From positions 6,572,001 to 6,636,000 of the forward strand of contig NZ_CP022098.1 in assembly GCF_002305875.1 (NCBI RefSeq): DNA of 64,000 bases, given 5' to 3'. The notes under the pieces are model-generated. The model had not been told where the DNA came from and searched no databases. It saw nothing but the letters and a program-made list of their open reading frames with translations. The DNA comes from Cystobacter fuscus (GTDB lineage: Bacteria; Myxococcota; Myxococcia; Myxococcales; Myxococcaceae). Every line of letters begins with the position of its first letter. Positions within the stretch are counted from its first letter, which is position 1. Below, one piece after another: positions 9,531-18,615 of the stretch. Position numbers and translations under genes: made by a program.

Positions 9531-10226
9531 ATGGGCTCGAAGAGATTCGGACGAAGGACGATCCTCGGCGCGGGAGTGGGTGCGTTGCTGGTGCCGACGA
9601 TCGTCGAGAAGGCCGCGGCCGCGCCATCGGCTGGAAAGGGAGCGGGAACGACGATGGAAGACGGAATCTGGCTGAACGAGCCGAAGGTCTGGAAGCGAGC
9701 CGAGGGCGTCCTCGAGGTGACGACGGACAAGTCGACCGACTTCTGGCGTGAGACCCACTATGGCTTCACGCGCGACTCCGGCCATTTCCTGGGTGTTCGC
9801 ACGGGCGCCAGCTTCACGGCGCAGCTCCGCGTCGAGGCGGCCTATGAGCAGTTGTATGACCAGGCCGGCATCATGGTGCGCGTCGACAATCGGCGCTGGG
9901 TCAAGGCGGGCATCGAGATGTCCGATGGCCAGGCGATGCTCAGCAGCGTGCTGACGAATGGCAAGTCGGATTGGGCGACGGGGCCCTATGCACACGACTC
10001 CCGCTCGTTCTGGATGCGCGCGACGGTGGCCAAGGGGGTGCTGCGGTTGCAGGTGTCGGCCGATGGCAAGACGTGGCCGTTGGTCCGGCTCGCACCGTTC
10101 CCGGAGGCCGCGTCCTATCAGGTGGGACCGATGTGCTGTACGCCGGAGCGGGCGGGGCTGAGCGTCCGTTTCTCGGAGTTCCGCCTCACGCCTCCGCTCG
10201 GCAAGGATCTGCACGACCTGACCTGA
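9531..10226 (+). CDS. Tat-exported DUF1349 protein
   Basis: A 231-residue protein with a twin-arginine signal (FGRRTILGAGVGALLVP) ending near AAAAP. The mature part matches the DUF1349 / concanavalin-A-like beta-sandwich family: TDKSTDFWRETHYGF, AGIMVRVDNRRWVKAGIEM, SVLTNGKSDWA, MRATVAKGVLRLQVSADGKTW. Members are small periplasmic or secreted proteins, and the fold suggests glycan binding or processing. Export through Tat means it folds before transport. A GGAGG ribosome site precedes the ATG by 7 bases. It follows the GH76 gene with about 180 bases between them, so it may or may not be co-transcribed. Confidence 0.85.
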   Translation: MGSKRFGRRTILGAGVGALLVPTIVEKAAAAPSAGKGAGTTMEDGIWLNEPKVWKRAEGVLEVTTDKSTDFWRETHYGFTRDSGHFLGVRTGASFTAQLRVEAAYEQLYDQAGIMVRVDNRRWVKAGIEMSDGQAMLSSVLTNGKSDWATGPYAHDSRSFWMRATVAKGVLRLQVSADGKTWPLVRLAPFPEAASYQVGPMCCTPERAGLSVRFSEFRLTPPLGKDLHDLT

Positions 10227-10274
10227 GCCAGGCGAAGTCATTCGGTTGAGGGGGGTAGCCTCCCCCCACCGCGG

Positions 10275-10297
10275 CCCGCCTTCCACGGTGGCTCCTT
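10275..10297 (+). repeat. 23-bp direct repeat, left copy
   Basis: The sequence CCCGCCTTCCACGGTGGCTC plus CTT recurs at 13063-13085 with one mismatch (22 of 23). The two copies bracket the Cys-rich lipoprotein gene and the beta-lactamase-like gene. No transposase or integrase is present. It may mark a past recombination or insertion. Confidence 0.7.
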
Positions 10298-10342
10298 ATG
10301 ACGCGCCGCGCGGGCGTGTGGGCGCGTAGACTGACGGGTTGC

Positions 10343-11269
10343 ATGCTCCCCATTCGCTCCACCACACTCTCCTGGCTCGCCGTGCTCGGCTTTGTAGCGG
10401 CTTGCGGCGATCATTCCAGTCCCAGTGTCGCGACCTGTCAGATCGACGGCAAGCAGGTCACCGACGGGACGGTGAACGCATCGAATTCGTGCGAACAGTG
10501 CTCGCCGACGACGTCCGCGACCGCGTGGACGCAACGCGCTGACGGGACGTCGTGCAACGAGGGACAGGTCTGCTCGGCCGGCATGTGCACCCCGAAGTGC
10601 TTCATTGACGGCGTGTTCCACGCCTCGGGTGCGCCGAACCCGGGGAACGCCTGCGAGGCGTGCGTGCCGGAGACGTCGACCACACAGTGGACGGCTCGGG
10701 CGACCGTTCCGCTGCTGGTCGGTGGTCACGACATCGCGGCGCAAGGCTGGACGACGGCCTCGCAGACGCCAAATACGCTCACGTATGGCGCGGACTACGT
10801 TCGCCTCGCGACGTCGACGAGCAGCGGCGCGCGAACGAGCGGGCAGCTGCTCATCATGAGGGCGAATGCGCTCGACACCACGAAGCCGTTCACCCTCCGC
10901 GTGACGATGCAGGTCGAGTCGGTGAACACCCACAACCAGCTCGACAGCGGCGCGGCCATCCTGGGGAGCTTCACGCCCCCGGCCGGAAATTCCGCGGATC
11001 GCTCGCAGATGATCTACCTCGACAGCGCGGCGATCGGCTGGGCGGACGACACGCAGTCCGCGGCGTTCTCGGTGACCGACAGCGCGTATCATGTCTACGA
11101 ACTCTCGGTGGACACCAAGAAGGTGGCAACGGTGAGCATCGACGGCGTCGCGAAACTCACGCGGAACAACTTCACGACGACCGGCACCATCGCCATCGGC
11201 GACCAGACGAACGATCCGAATATCGACGGAGCCGTGCGGATCAAGTCTGTCGAGCGGCTCTGTCCCTAG
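10343..11269 (+). CDS. Cys-rich secreted lipoprotein with C-terminal beta-sandwich-like domain
   Basis: The start is placed at ATG 10343 rather than 10298 because it gives a normal lipoprotein signal (MLPIRSTTLSWLAVLGFVAAC). The mature region begins with two Cys-rich modules of the form CQIDGKQVTDGTVNASNSC..C and CFIDGVFHASG..NPGNAC..C, separated by a spacer with three more Cys. About 190 residues without Cys follow, with alternating beta pattern (TSGQLLIMRANALDTTKPFTLRVTMQVES, YHVYELSVDTKKVATVSIDG), resembling a concanavalin-like sandwich. The function is not known. Proteins with these Cys modules are frequent among myxobacterial lipoproteins. Convergent with the beta-lactamase gene, 40 bases apart. 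Confidence 0.8.
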   Translation: MLPIRSTTLSWLAVLGFVAACGDHSSPSVATCQIDGKQVTDGTVNASNSCEQCSPTTSATAWTQRADGTSCNEGQVCSAGMCTPKCFIDGVFHASGAPNPGNACEACVPETSTTQWTARATVPLLVGGHDIAAQGWTTASQTPNTLTYGADYVRLATSTSSGARTSGQLLIMRANALDTTKPFTLRVTMQVESVNTHNQLDSGAAILGSFTPPAGNSADRSQMIYLDSAAIGWADDTQSAAFSVTDSAYHVYELSVDTKKVATVSIDGVAKLTRNNFTTTGTIAIGDQTNDPNIDGAVRIKSVERLCP

Positions 11270-11309
11270 AGCGAGGTCGCCAAGGCGCTGCTGGAATACC
11301 GAGGCAGTC

Positions 11310-13013
11310 TCACTGCCCTTCCGCCAGCGCCGGGGCCTTGCTCGTCGCGAGGCGTTCGGCCCGCAGGCGGCGCAGGCGGCGGTTGCTGATCATCAGGCCA
11401 TTCACCTCACCCGATGCGGTCCGCGTAAAGGTCACCGTCCCCAACATGTCGCTGACGAAGCGGTCGCCACCGACGGCTTCGAGCACGGTTTCCTTCTGCC
11501 GCGGCCAGCGCATCGCCAGCTTGCCGTCCGCCAGGCGCACCGCATAGGTCATGTCGACTTCGTCGCCACGGTACTGCCCGGCGAACGAGGCCAGTGCGGC
11601 CGGGGTCGGCATCGGGGCGCTGAAGCGCTCGAAGGTCCGCGGCGTGGGCCACGAGTCGCGGATGCTCAGCGCGTGCTTGCCGTCGGCCGACCTGCGAAAC
11701 CGCCACTCGTGCGTCGATTCGCCAGGACGGAACGTGTCCTTGCCGATCGGAACAAACGCCGTCCGAGCACCGACCTGACGCAGCACGCCGTCCTTCATTT
11801 CCACGCGCACCACCTCGTCCGTCAAGGGGCTCCAGTACGTGCCGGCCAACGCCCGCAGCGTCGCCATGGGCACCTCGACCGCGGGCACCACCTTGGGGCC
11901 CATGCGGTCGCCCAGATACACTTCGGCGATCCGCTGCGTGAGTTCCTGCGGATCGACTGAAGCGCTGTTGCACAGCACCGCGATGCTCAGCCGCTGATCG
12001 GGAAAGGTCATCGCATCCGCGCGATAACCGGCGTCGGCACCGTCATGCTCGATGATGCGCAAGCCGCGATAGGTGCGCAGCATCACACCGCCGCCGTAGC
12101 CGATCGACCGGCCGTCGTTCAACCTGCCCGACGTCAACATCAACTCCATGACGGCTGTCGCGCCGACACGCGGGCGGATGAGGTTGTCCTGCCATTTCAG
12201 CAGGTCGCCGACCGTGGAGAAGAGACTGGTCGAACCGTAGTGGTCGTAATTCGGGATGCTCACACGCCAGTCGCCCTTTTCTCCCGGACGATAGGCGGAG
12301 GTGCGCCGCTTCACGATTTCGCTGTGGTCGGCATGGAAATGCGTGTCGCGCATGCCCAGCGGCTGGAAGATGCGCTCGTCGGCGAATGCCCGCAGCGATT
12401 GTCCTGTCACCCGCTTCACGACGAGCCCCAACAGCGTGTAGCCGGCATTGACGTAGACGACTTCGCTGCCTGGCTCGAAGTTCAGCTTGCGCTGCCGGGT
12501 CACGGCCCACAGCATGTCGGCCTCGGTGGACAGGTCGTCGCCGCGCCAACCGGCCAGGTTCAGCAACTGCCCCTGTTCGCGCAGGCCGCTGGTGTGGTGG
12601 AGCAAGTGGGCGATGGTGATGGTCTTGCCGTAGTCCGGCAGTTCCGGGAGATATTTGCGGACGTCGTCGTCCAGCGACAGCTTGCCTTCGTGCACCAGCA
12701 GCAGGATCGAAAAGGCGGTGAACTGCTTTGAGATCGAGGCGACGTGGAAGATCGATTCCGGCGTGATGGGAACGTCGTACTCCAGGTTCGACACGCCGTA
12801 GCCGCGCACGTAGTCGAGCGCTCCGTCGCGGGAGATGCCGATCGCACAACCGGGCGTATCCGCGCCGCTCCACGGCGCGAAGAGCGCATCCACCTGCTGG
12901 TGGAGCTGGGCGGCGTCGGCATCCTCCGCCGTCTGCGCCCGGACCGGCGACGCTTGCGCGGACCACGCCAGGACGAGGGCAATCAGACAACAGATCGACC
13001 GAACGACGTTCAC
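11310..13013 (-). CDS. secreted serine hydrolase, beta-lactamase/penicillin-binding-protein type
   Basis: A 567-residue protein with a Sec signal (MNVVRSICCLIALVLAWSAQA). Class C beta-lactamase/esterase fold motifs: SISK with nucleophile Ser93 and Lys96, YVN at 187-189, and EHDGADAGY in the KTG/HxG position. The C-terminal 180 residues form an extra domain (KDGVLRQVGARTAFVPIGKDTFRPG; VDMTYAVRLADGKLAMRW) like the DUF3471-type appendage of this hydrolase group. Likely a peptidase or esterase acting on D-amino-acid or ester substrates outside the cytoplasm; resistance is not implied. It lies inside the direct-repeat bracket, and its wording resembles xanthomonad/lysobacterial homologues, so transfer is possible but not shown. 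Confidence 0.85.
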   Translation of the reverse strand: MNVVRSICCLIALVLAWSAQASPVRAQTAEDADAAQLHQQVDALFAPWSGADTPGCAIGISRDGALDYVRGYGVSNLEYDVPITPESIFHVASISKQFTAFSILLLVHEGKLSLDDDVRKYLPELPDYGKTITIAHLLHHTSGLREQGQLLNLAGWRGDDLSTEADMLWAVTRQRKLNFEPGSEVVYVNAGYTLLGLVVKRVTGQSLRAFADERIFQPLGMRDTHFHADHSEIVKRRTSAYRPGEKGDWRVSIPNYDHYGSTSLFSTVGDLLKWQDNLIRPRVGATAVMELMLTSGRLNDGRSIGYGGGVMLRTYRGLRIIEHDGADAGYRADAMTFPDQRLSIAVLCNSASVDPQELTQRIAEVYLGDRMGPKVVPAVEVPMATLRALAGTYWSPLTDEVVRVEMKDGVLRQVGARTAFVPIGKDTFRPGESTHEWRFRRSADGKHALSIRDSWPTPRTFERFSAPMPTPAALASFAGQYRGDEVDMTYAVRLADGKLAMRWPRQKETVLEAVGGDRFVSDMLGTVTFTRTASGEVNGLMISNRRLRRLRAERLATSKAPALAEGQ

Positions 13014-13062
13014 CGAGAATCTCCTTGTCCCTGTCCGCGCAGCCGGAAACCTAGCACGGCGA

Positions 13063-13085
13063 CCCGCCCTCCACGGTGGCTCCTT
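13063..13085 (+). repeat. 23-bp direct repeat, right copy
   Basis: Partner of 10275-10297, differing at one base. It lies between the start of the beta-lactamase gene (13013) and the end of the truncated propeller gene (13125). Confidence 0.7.
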
Positions 13086-13124
13086 CTTCCGAGGGGGGCG
13101 GGCCCGCGTTCCTCGACCGCGGCC

Positions 13125-13556
13125 CTACTTCGCGATCTTCCAGACCTGGCGGGCGTTGCGCCAGTAGACGCCCTCCCCATCCACCGAGATGATTTCGGGA
13201 GTGCGCGTCTGGGGGGACGGGACGGTGGCCAGCACCTGGGAACCGCCGCCGTTCTTGCACGTCGCCGTCAGGGCCGCGCCATTGAACCAGTAGTAGCGCT
13301 CCGCATCGACGGCGATGGACAGATCGGTCGCGGTGCTCGCGAGCCGGGTGACGGCATCGCCGCTCTTGGACACCCTGAAGAGGCCTCCCGTGCGGTCGGC
13401 GAAGTAGAGGTCCGCCTCGTCCGGGGTGAGCGACACGATGCTGCCCGGGATGGTGGCGAGACGCGTCGGCGTCGCCAGGCCCTGCTTCGAGGCCTTCCAC
13501 ACGGTGGACTCGTTCTTCGCCACGTCGTCGGTCACGATGTACACGCAAATTGTCAA
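13125..13556 (-). pseudogene. 5'-truncated beta-propeller lipoprotein gene
   Basis: The 143 readable residues are the C-terminal part of a propeller-like protein: SIVSLTPDEADLYFADRTGGLFRVSKSGDA, LSIAVDAERYYWFNGAALTATCKNGGG, ISVDGEGVYWRNARQVWKIAK. Each blade has the D..xxYY/YW pattern of six-bladed lipoprotein propellers common in myxobacteria. There is no signal peptide, no lipobox and no ribosome site. The frame opens abruptly at about 13556, where the DNA changes from GC-rich to AT-rich (13545-13606). The N-terminal half appears to have been lost, probably by deletion or insertion at that junction. An ORF can still be drawn from an ATG, but a functional product is unlikely. Confidence 0.65.
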
Positions 13557-13606
13557 GGGATTGAATAGATGGAAAATCAGGATCTCAAGAATTATAGTAA
13601 TAATCC

Positions 13607-15658
13607 ATGAAATACGAAAAAATTACCGGTGGACTGAATCGCAGCACCTGGGGGCCACGGCTGCTCTCGTGGTCATGGCTCGCGTGCCTCGTGTGCCTCA
13701 CCCTCCTGCCCGGGCGGGCCGGGGCCGTGACCACGGTCATGACGGCCTGGTCGGGCTCGGACGGCGTCTTCAACACCATCAGCCTGGATGGGAAGACCGT
13801 CTATCAGGGCCAGAACCTCGGCGGTGGCAACTACACGGGGTTGATGTACTTCAAGCGGCCCGCGGGCGTGAACTTCACCCCCGGCGCCACGCTGTACATG
13901 GAGGTCGACTTCAAGGACATCGGGGGCTCGGGCAACTTCGGCACCCAGTACAACGCCGTGGGCAATGACTTCCAGTTCGCGGGCTTCACCGTCGGCAACA
14001 GCGTGCTGGGCTCCGGTGCCTACAAGACGGCGGTCTTCCGTCTGGACAACGCCGACCTGCACTACGGCGAGAACGGCGGCACGGACCTGCGCCTCACCCA
14101 GCCCGGCCCCCTGCAATTGCATATCGTCCAGGTGCGCGTGAGCGATCAGCCCACCCCGCTCTATCAACAACTGACGGCCTTCCTCGGGCCCTACACCGGG
14201 CCCACGTATGCCGGGGGCACGCCGGTGGATGCCACCACGCTCAAGGGCAAGCTCATCTGCGGCTACCAGGGCTGGTTCCGCACCCCGGGAGACGACGACA
14301 ACACGGGCTGGCAGCACTACATCCCCGATTGGGGCGGCGTCATGAGCCCCTCGAAGATCGCCGTGGACTACTGGCCCGACATGACCGAGTACACCCCGGC
14401 CGAACGCCACGTCGCCACCGGCTTCACCCACCCCGATGGCACTCCGGCCACCCTGTTCAGCGCCAACAACGCCCGCACGGTGCTGCGGCACTTCCAGTGG
14501 ATGGAGGCCCACGGCATCGACGGCGTGGCCGTGCAGCGCTTCCTCCCCGGCGCGAGCCCGGACCTGCCCACCCTGCGCGTGCTGAGCCATGCGCGCGCCG
14601 CCGCCAACCTCACCGGGCGCACCTTCTTCGTCGAGTACGACATGACCGGCACGCCCGAGTCCGAGCTCGTCTCCACCATCACCCGCGACTGGCACTACCT
14701 GGTGGACACCCTGAAGCTCACCTCGGACTCGCGCTACCTGCACCACAACGGCGTGCCCGTGGTGGGCATCTTCGGCTTCTTCCGCGACCGCTTCAGCCCC
14801 GCCACCGCCCACGCCATCCTGGACATCTTCAAGGGCCCTGGCCCCTACCAGGCCTTCGTCGAGGGCGCCGGCGCCTGGTACTGGAACATCGAGCCGTACC
14901 CCGAGGAGTGGAAACAGGTCATCTACCGCATGGGCGCCTGGCAGCCCTGGAACACCGGCAACAGCGGCAGCAATCCGGGGGACGTCCCCAACTCCTCCTA
15001 CTGGGCGGCGGATCAGGCCGCGCTGGCCGCTCGCGGCGTCATGTACGTGCCGCAGATCTACCCGGGCAGCAGCGACTTCAACCGCTCGGGCAAGGTCTGG
15101 GACCCCAACGCCGACAACCGGCAATCGGGGGCCTTCCTGTGGAGCCAGGTCGCGCGCGCCGCCTCCATCGGCGCCTCCTCGGTGTTCCTCGGCATGTTCG
15201 ACGAGATCGACGAGGGCACGCAGATCTTCAAGGTGTCCTCGACACCTCCCTCCCAGGCGCATTTCCGCGACAACCAGGGTCTGCCCTCGGATGCCTACCT
15301 GTGCTTCACCGGGCAGGCCACCAAGATGATCCGCGGGGAGATTCCCTATCGCACCACCCCGCCGAACTGCGCCGCCATGACCCAGCCCACCATTCCAGAC
15401 GCGGTGGCTCCCTTGAACGGCGCCACCCCGACGGGCTCCCAGGTGACGTACCAGTGGACCCCCGCCCTCGCGCTCGCCCAGGGCGGCACCCTCGCGCGCT
15501 ACGAGCTGTGGCTGGATGGGGTCATCACGTCCGTGGGCAGCTCGACCCAGGTGACGCGCGGCACCTCCTCCGGCCGCCACGTCTGGCGCGTGCGCGCGGT
15601 CAACTCCCTGGGCAACGCGGGCGGCTGGAGCGTGGCACAAACCTTCACCGTGCCCTGA
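13607..15658 (+). CDS. secreted glycoside hydrolase, GH71/GH99-like, with C-terminal Fn3-like domain
   Basis: A 683-residue protein with a Sec signal (hydrophobic 19-38, cut near GRAGA). Residues 41-190 are a beta-rich N-terminal domain. The catalytic region starts near 215 (KGKLICGYQGWFRTPGDDDN) and has VDYWPDMTEY, LFSANNARTVLRHFQWMEAHGIDG, FFVEYDMTG, FGFFRDRF, and a C-terminal FLGMFDEIDEGTQIFK. This block order matches the family often named xylosidase or GH71/GH99-like. The exact substrate cannot be read; alpha-glucan or alpha-mannan are the known options for GH71 and GH99. The last 90 residues resemble a fibronectin type III module. The start lies in AT-rich DNA without a clear ribosome site, so the first codon is less certain. 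Confidence 0.8.
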   Translation: MKYEKITGGLNRSTWGPRLLSWSWLACLVCLTLLPGRAGAVTTVMTAWSGSDGVFNTISLDGKTVYQGQNLGGGNYTGLMYFKRPAGVNFTPGATLYMEVDFKDIGGSGNFGTQYNAVGNDFQFAGFTVGNSVLGSGAYKTAVFRLDNADLHYGENGGTDLRLTQPGPLQLHIVQVRVSDQPTPLYQQLTAFLGPYTGPTYAGGTPVDATTLKGKLICGYQGWFRTPGDDDNTGWQHYIPDWGGVMSPSKIAVDYWPDMTEYTPAERHVATGFTHPDGTPATLFSANNARTVLRHFQWMEAHGIDGVAVQRFLPGASPDLPTLRVLSHARAAANLTGRTFFVEYDMTGTPESELVSTITRDWHYLVDTLKLTSDSRYLHHNGVPVVGIFGFFRDRFSPATAHAILDIFKGPGPYQAFVEGAGAWYWNIEPYPEEWKQVIYRMGAWQPWNTGNSGSNPGDVPNSSYWAADQAALAARGVMYVPQIYPGSSDFNRSGKVWDPNADNRQSGAFLWSQVARAASIGASSVFLGMFDEIDEGTQIFKVSSTPPSQAHFRDNQGLPSDAYLCFTGQATKMIRGEIPYRTTPPNCAAMTQPTIPDAVAPLNGATPTGSQVTYQWTPALALAQGGTLARYELWLDGVITSVGSSTQVTRGTSSGRHVWRVRAVNSLGNAGGWSVAQTFTVP

Positions 15659-15681
15659 CTCGCCCGGGTGTCGCGCGGGAA

Positions 15682-15710
15682 GCCGGTCCGGAGAGCACTC
15701 CCGGACCGGC
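15682..15710. terminator. hairpin between convergent genes
   Basis: GCCGGTCCGG and CCGGACCGGC form a perfect 10-bp stem around a 9-base loop. It lies between the 3' ends of the GH71/99-like gene and the kelch lipoprotein gene and probably ends both transcripts. There is no U-run, so intrinsic termination would be weak. Confidence 0.55.
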
Positions 15711-15728
15711 CCCACCACGGCGCCCCAC

Positions 15729-18347
15729 TCACGGGGTGTAGAGCATCCCCAGGGCCCATCCCTCGGCGTAGCCACCCACCACCAGCACCTGCCCCGAGGG
15801 CAGCAGCGTCGCCGTGTGGTACGCGCGCTTGCTGCCGATGTCCTCCGAGGCGCTCCACGTGTTGGTGGCCGGATCGTACAGGTTGCTCCATCGTCCGCCC
15901 TCCCCTTCATCCCCTCCCACCAGCAGCACCTTGCCCGAGCGCAACAGTGTCGCCGTGGCGCTGGAGCGGGGCGGCAGGGGCAGCGTCCCCGCCTCGGACC
16001 ACGTGCCCGTCGCCGGATCGTAGAGCTGCGCCATGTCCACCGGAGAGCCTCCGGCCACCAGCACCTTGCCCGACGGCAACAGCGTCGCCGTGTGCCGCCT
16101 GCGCTCCTGGCCCGGCGACGCCGCCGCGGACCACGTGCCCGTCGTCGGATCGTACAGCTCCGCCGTGGCGGATGGGGCGCCGCCCACCACCAGCACCTTG
16201 CCCGACGGCAACAGCGTCGCCGTGGGCGTCTGGTGATCCGAAAGCAGTCCTCCCGTCGGAGCCCAGGTGTTCGTCTCCGGGTCGTACAGCGCCGCCAGCG
16301 CCCCCGCCACCAGCAGCACCTTGCCCGAGGGCAACAGCACCGCCGCGGGGGTCAGGGGCGCGGAGATTCCCGTCTCCAGATCCGCCGCCGGGGACCACGT
16401 GCCCGTCGCCGGATCGTACAGCTCCGCCGAGCGCAGGGGCTCATCCGTGGCCGCGCCCCCCACCACCAGCACCTTGCCCGAGCGCAACAGCGTCGCCGTG
16501 TGCTCGCGGCGGGGCGTGCGCATGCCGCTCGTGACGGACCAGGCGTTCGTCGCCGGATCGTACAGCTCCGCCGTCTCCACCGCTCCCCCTGGAGTACCGC
16601 CGCCCGCGACCAGCACCTTGCCCGAGGGCAACAGCGTCGCCGTGTGCGCGGTGCGGTTCAGGGTCTTGGAGGCCGGGGAGCGCCAGGTGTTCGTCGCCGG
16701 ATCGTACAGCTCCGCGCCGGCCTCGTCGTTGTCGCCTCCCAGCACCAGCACCTCGCCCGAGGGCAGCAACGTCATCGCGGGACGATAGCGGGGCCGAACC
16801 ATGGGGCCGGTGGGGGCCCAGGTCCCCGTCGCCGGATCGTACAGCTCCGCCCCCCGCCCCTCGATCAGCACCAACACCTTTCCCGACGGCAGCACCACCG
16901 CCGCAGCGGCGTCGCGCTCCTCCCCCGCCGGAGACCACGTGCCCGTCGCCGGATCGAAGACCTCCGAGCTCGCCCCTGGCTCGTCCCCCCGCAGGCCCCC
17001 CGTCACCCACACCTTGCCCGAGGGCAGCAGCGCCGCCACGTGGTTCATCCGAGACAGGCGCAGGGAGCCGGCGGAGGACCACGTGTCCGTCGTCGGATCG
17101 TACAGCTCGGTCGAGGTGGTGTCGCCCCCCACCACCAGCACCTTGCCCGAGGGCAACAGCGTCGCCGTATGGCCCCCGTGGCCCGCGAGCGAAGAACGCA
17201 CCGACCTCCACCTGCCCGTCGCGGGCTCGTACAGCTCCGCCGTCGCGAGAGTGGGGCCATTCCAGCCCCCCACCACCAGCACCTGGCCCGAGGGCAACAG
17301 CGTCGCCGTGTGCGAGTCGCGCGGCCCGGACATGGAGCCCGTCGGGGTGCTCGTGCCCGTCGCCGGATCGTACAGCTCGGCCGAGGCGGTGCCGCTCCCC
17401 GCCACCAGCACCTTGCCCGAGGGCAGCACGGTGGCGGTGTGCCAGAGCCGCCACTCGCGCAATCCGCCCGTCAACCGAGAGACCCCCAGCGACGGCTCGT
17501 ACACCTCCGTCATCCGCGCGGCGAGCGGCGTCGCCACACCGCCAATCACCAGCACCCCACCCGAGGGCAGCAGCGTCGCCGAGAAGGACTCCCGGCCCCA
17601 GCTCAACCCCGCGATGGCGCTCCACGAGCCGGGCGCGAGCCGCGAGCACTCCGGCAGCCCGCCGAAGGTGAAGGCGCGGGACGTGGACAGCCCCAGCGCG
17701 TTGCGAACCGTGGCGGTGATGGAGGGCGTCTCCCCGGCGGGCACGCACCTGGGCGCGGTCCAGGCCACCTCGCTCGCCGAGGCGCCCTCCACCGGCGTGC
17801 CCAGCGTCCCCAGGCTCGCCGACCACGTGAAGCCGAGCGCGCTGCCCTGGGGATCCCTCGCCTCCACGCGCAGCGTGAGGGTGCCCCCCGGGGTCGCCTG
17901 CTCGGCGGAGCTCGTGGCCGCCACCACCTCGGGAGGCAGGGGGGGCGGAGGACCCAGGAGCGGCCGCAGGGCGATGTCCACCCGTGCCGTCTGTCCCGCC
18001 ACGATCGTGACGTCCTGGGCCTCGCCCACGAGGAGCTTCGCGCCCCCCGCGCCGAAAGCCTCCGCGTGGAAGGCACGAGCGTCCCCCGCGGGAATGTCCT
18101 CCACCGTTCCGCTCCACTCGTCGTCCACCCGCGCCAGCTCCAGGGTGCGCGGCTCCAGGCCCTCCGCCGAGAGCGTGACGGACACCCGCTCCACTTCCGT
18201 CGGGGCCGGAGTCTGCTCGAGATGGGCCACCAAGCGGGCCGCGCCCGCCATGACGGGCGCGTCAGGCACCTCCGGACGGCAACCCGAGACCATCCACACC
18301 AACCCCACTGTCAGCCATGACAACAGGAACGAACCTTCTCGTTGCAC
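15729..18347 (-). CDS. kelch-repeat surface lipoprotein
   Basis: GTG 18347 is chosen as start because GGGGGAG lies 5-6 bases upstream and gives a compact signal ending in the lipobox VSGC. After a 250-residue part with two Ig-like or carbohydrate-domain-like stretches (VERVSVTLSAEGLEPRTLEL; GTVEDIPAGDARAFHAEAF), the rest consists of kelch motifs of about 45-50 residues, for example HTATLLPSGKVLVVGG followed by AELYDPATGTW. I count more than ten, so at least one full and probably two beta-propellers. Such proteins are surface or outer-membrane lipoproteins of unknown role, abundant in Cystobacterineae. The repeated DNA makes this gene prone to slippage and to assembly error. A decayed relative of its N-terminal part lies at 27563-27774. 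Confidence 0.85.
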   Translation of the reverse strand: MQREGSFLLSWLTVGLVWMVSGCRPEVPDAPVMAGAARLVAHLEQTPAPTEVERVSVTLSAEGLEPRTLELARVDDEWSGTVEDIPAGDARAFHAEAFGAGGAKLLVGEAQDVTIVAGQTARVDIALRPLLGPPPPLPPEVVAATSSAEQATPGGTLTLRVEARDPQGSALGFTWSASLGTLGTPVEGASASEVAWTAPRCVPAGETPSITATVRNALGLSTSRAFTFGGLPECSRLAPGSWSAIAGLSWGRESFSATLLPSGGVLVIGGVATPLAARMTEVYEPSLGVSRLTGGLREWRLWHTATVLPSGKVLVAGSGTASAELYDPATGTSTPTGSMSGPRDSHTATLLPSGQVLVVGGWNGPTLATAELYEPATGRWRSVRSSLAGHGGHTATLLPSGKVLVVGGDTTSTELYDPTTDTWSSAGSLRLSRMNHVAALLPSGKVWVTGGLRGDEPGASSEVFDPATGTWSPAGEERDAAAAVVLPSGKVLVLIEGRGAELYDPATGTWAPTGPMVRPRYRPAMTLLPSGEVLVLGGDNDEAGAELYDPATNTWRSPASKTLNRTAHTATLLPSGKVLVAGGGTPGGAVETAELYDPATNAWSVTSGMRTPRREHTATLLRSGKVLVVGGAATDEPLRSAELYDPATGTWSPAADLETGISAPLTPAAVLLPSGKVLLVAGALAALYDPETNTWAPTGGLLSDHQTPTATLLPSGKVLVVGGAPSATAELYDPTTGTWSAAASPGQERRRHTATLLPSGKVLVAGGSPVDMAQLYDPATGTWSEAGTLPLPPRSSATATLLRSGKVLLVGGDEGEGGRWSNLYDPATNTWSASEDIGSKRAYHTATLLPSGQVLVVGGYAEGWALGMLYTP

Positions 18348-18570
18348 GAACTCCCCCAGGGACAATCACGCGCCGGACGGCGCGCGGTACCCCGCACGCT
18401 ACCCGAGCCTTCGCTCGCGCGGCCGGGTGATGAGGGAACCCTTGAAGTGCCCTCCCTCCTGGCCGTTCTCCCCGCCGAGGAGGAACCGTCTCTCGGAGTA
18501 CAGCCCTCCTGGAGGACCCCTGAAGTACTGAACAGGGACCCCTCCCGCCTGACCCGAGAACCTCAAGCGA

Positions 18571-18615
18571 GGAAGCGCTTCCACCACATGGAGCAGCGCG
18601 GGCTCGTCACCCGCC
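18571..18615 (-). pseudogene. remnant of the 3' end of a DUF3396-type immunity gene
   Basis: This 45-base stretch matches 19137-19180, which is the 3' end of the neighbouring DUF3396 gene (DDEPALLQWWKRFL), with two substitutions and one extra base. The extra base breaks the frame. It overlaps the last codons of the DUF2019 gene. It is best read as what is left of a second copy of the immunity gene after recombination. Confidence 0.65.

Noticed and set aside
7782-10286. 834-codon minus-strand frame under the GH76 and DUF1349 genes
   Set aside because: No recognisable domain and antisense to clear GH76 and Tat-signal genes.
13673-15910. 745-codon minus-strand frame under the GH71/99-like gene
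   Set aside because: Low-complexity Ala/Gly/Arg; contradicts the plus-strand enzyme.
15816-18320. 834-codon plus-strand frame antisense to the kelch gene
   Set aside because: Composition is Arg/His/Gly repeats mirrored from the kelch repeats; no domain.
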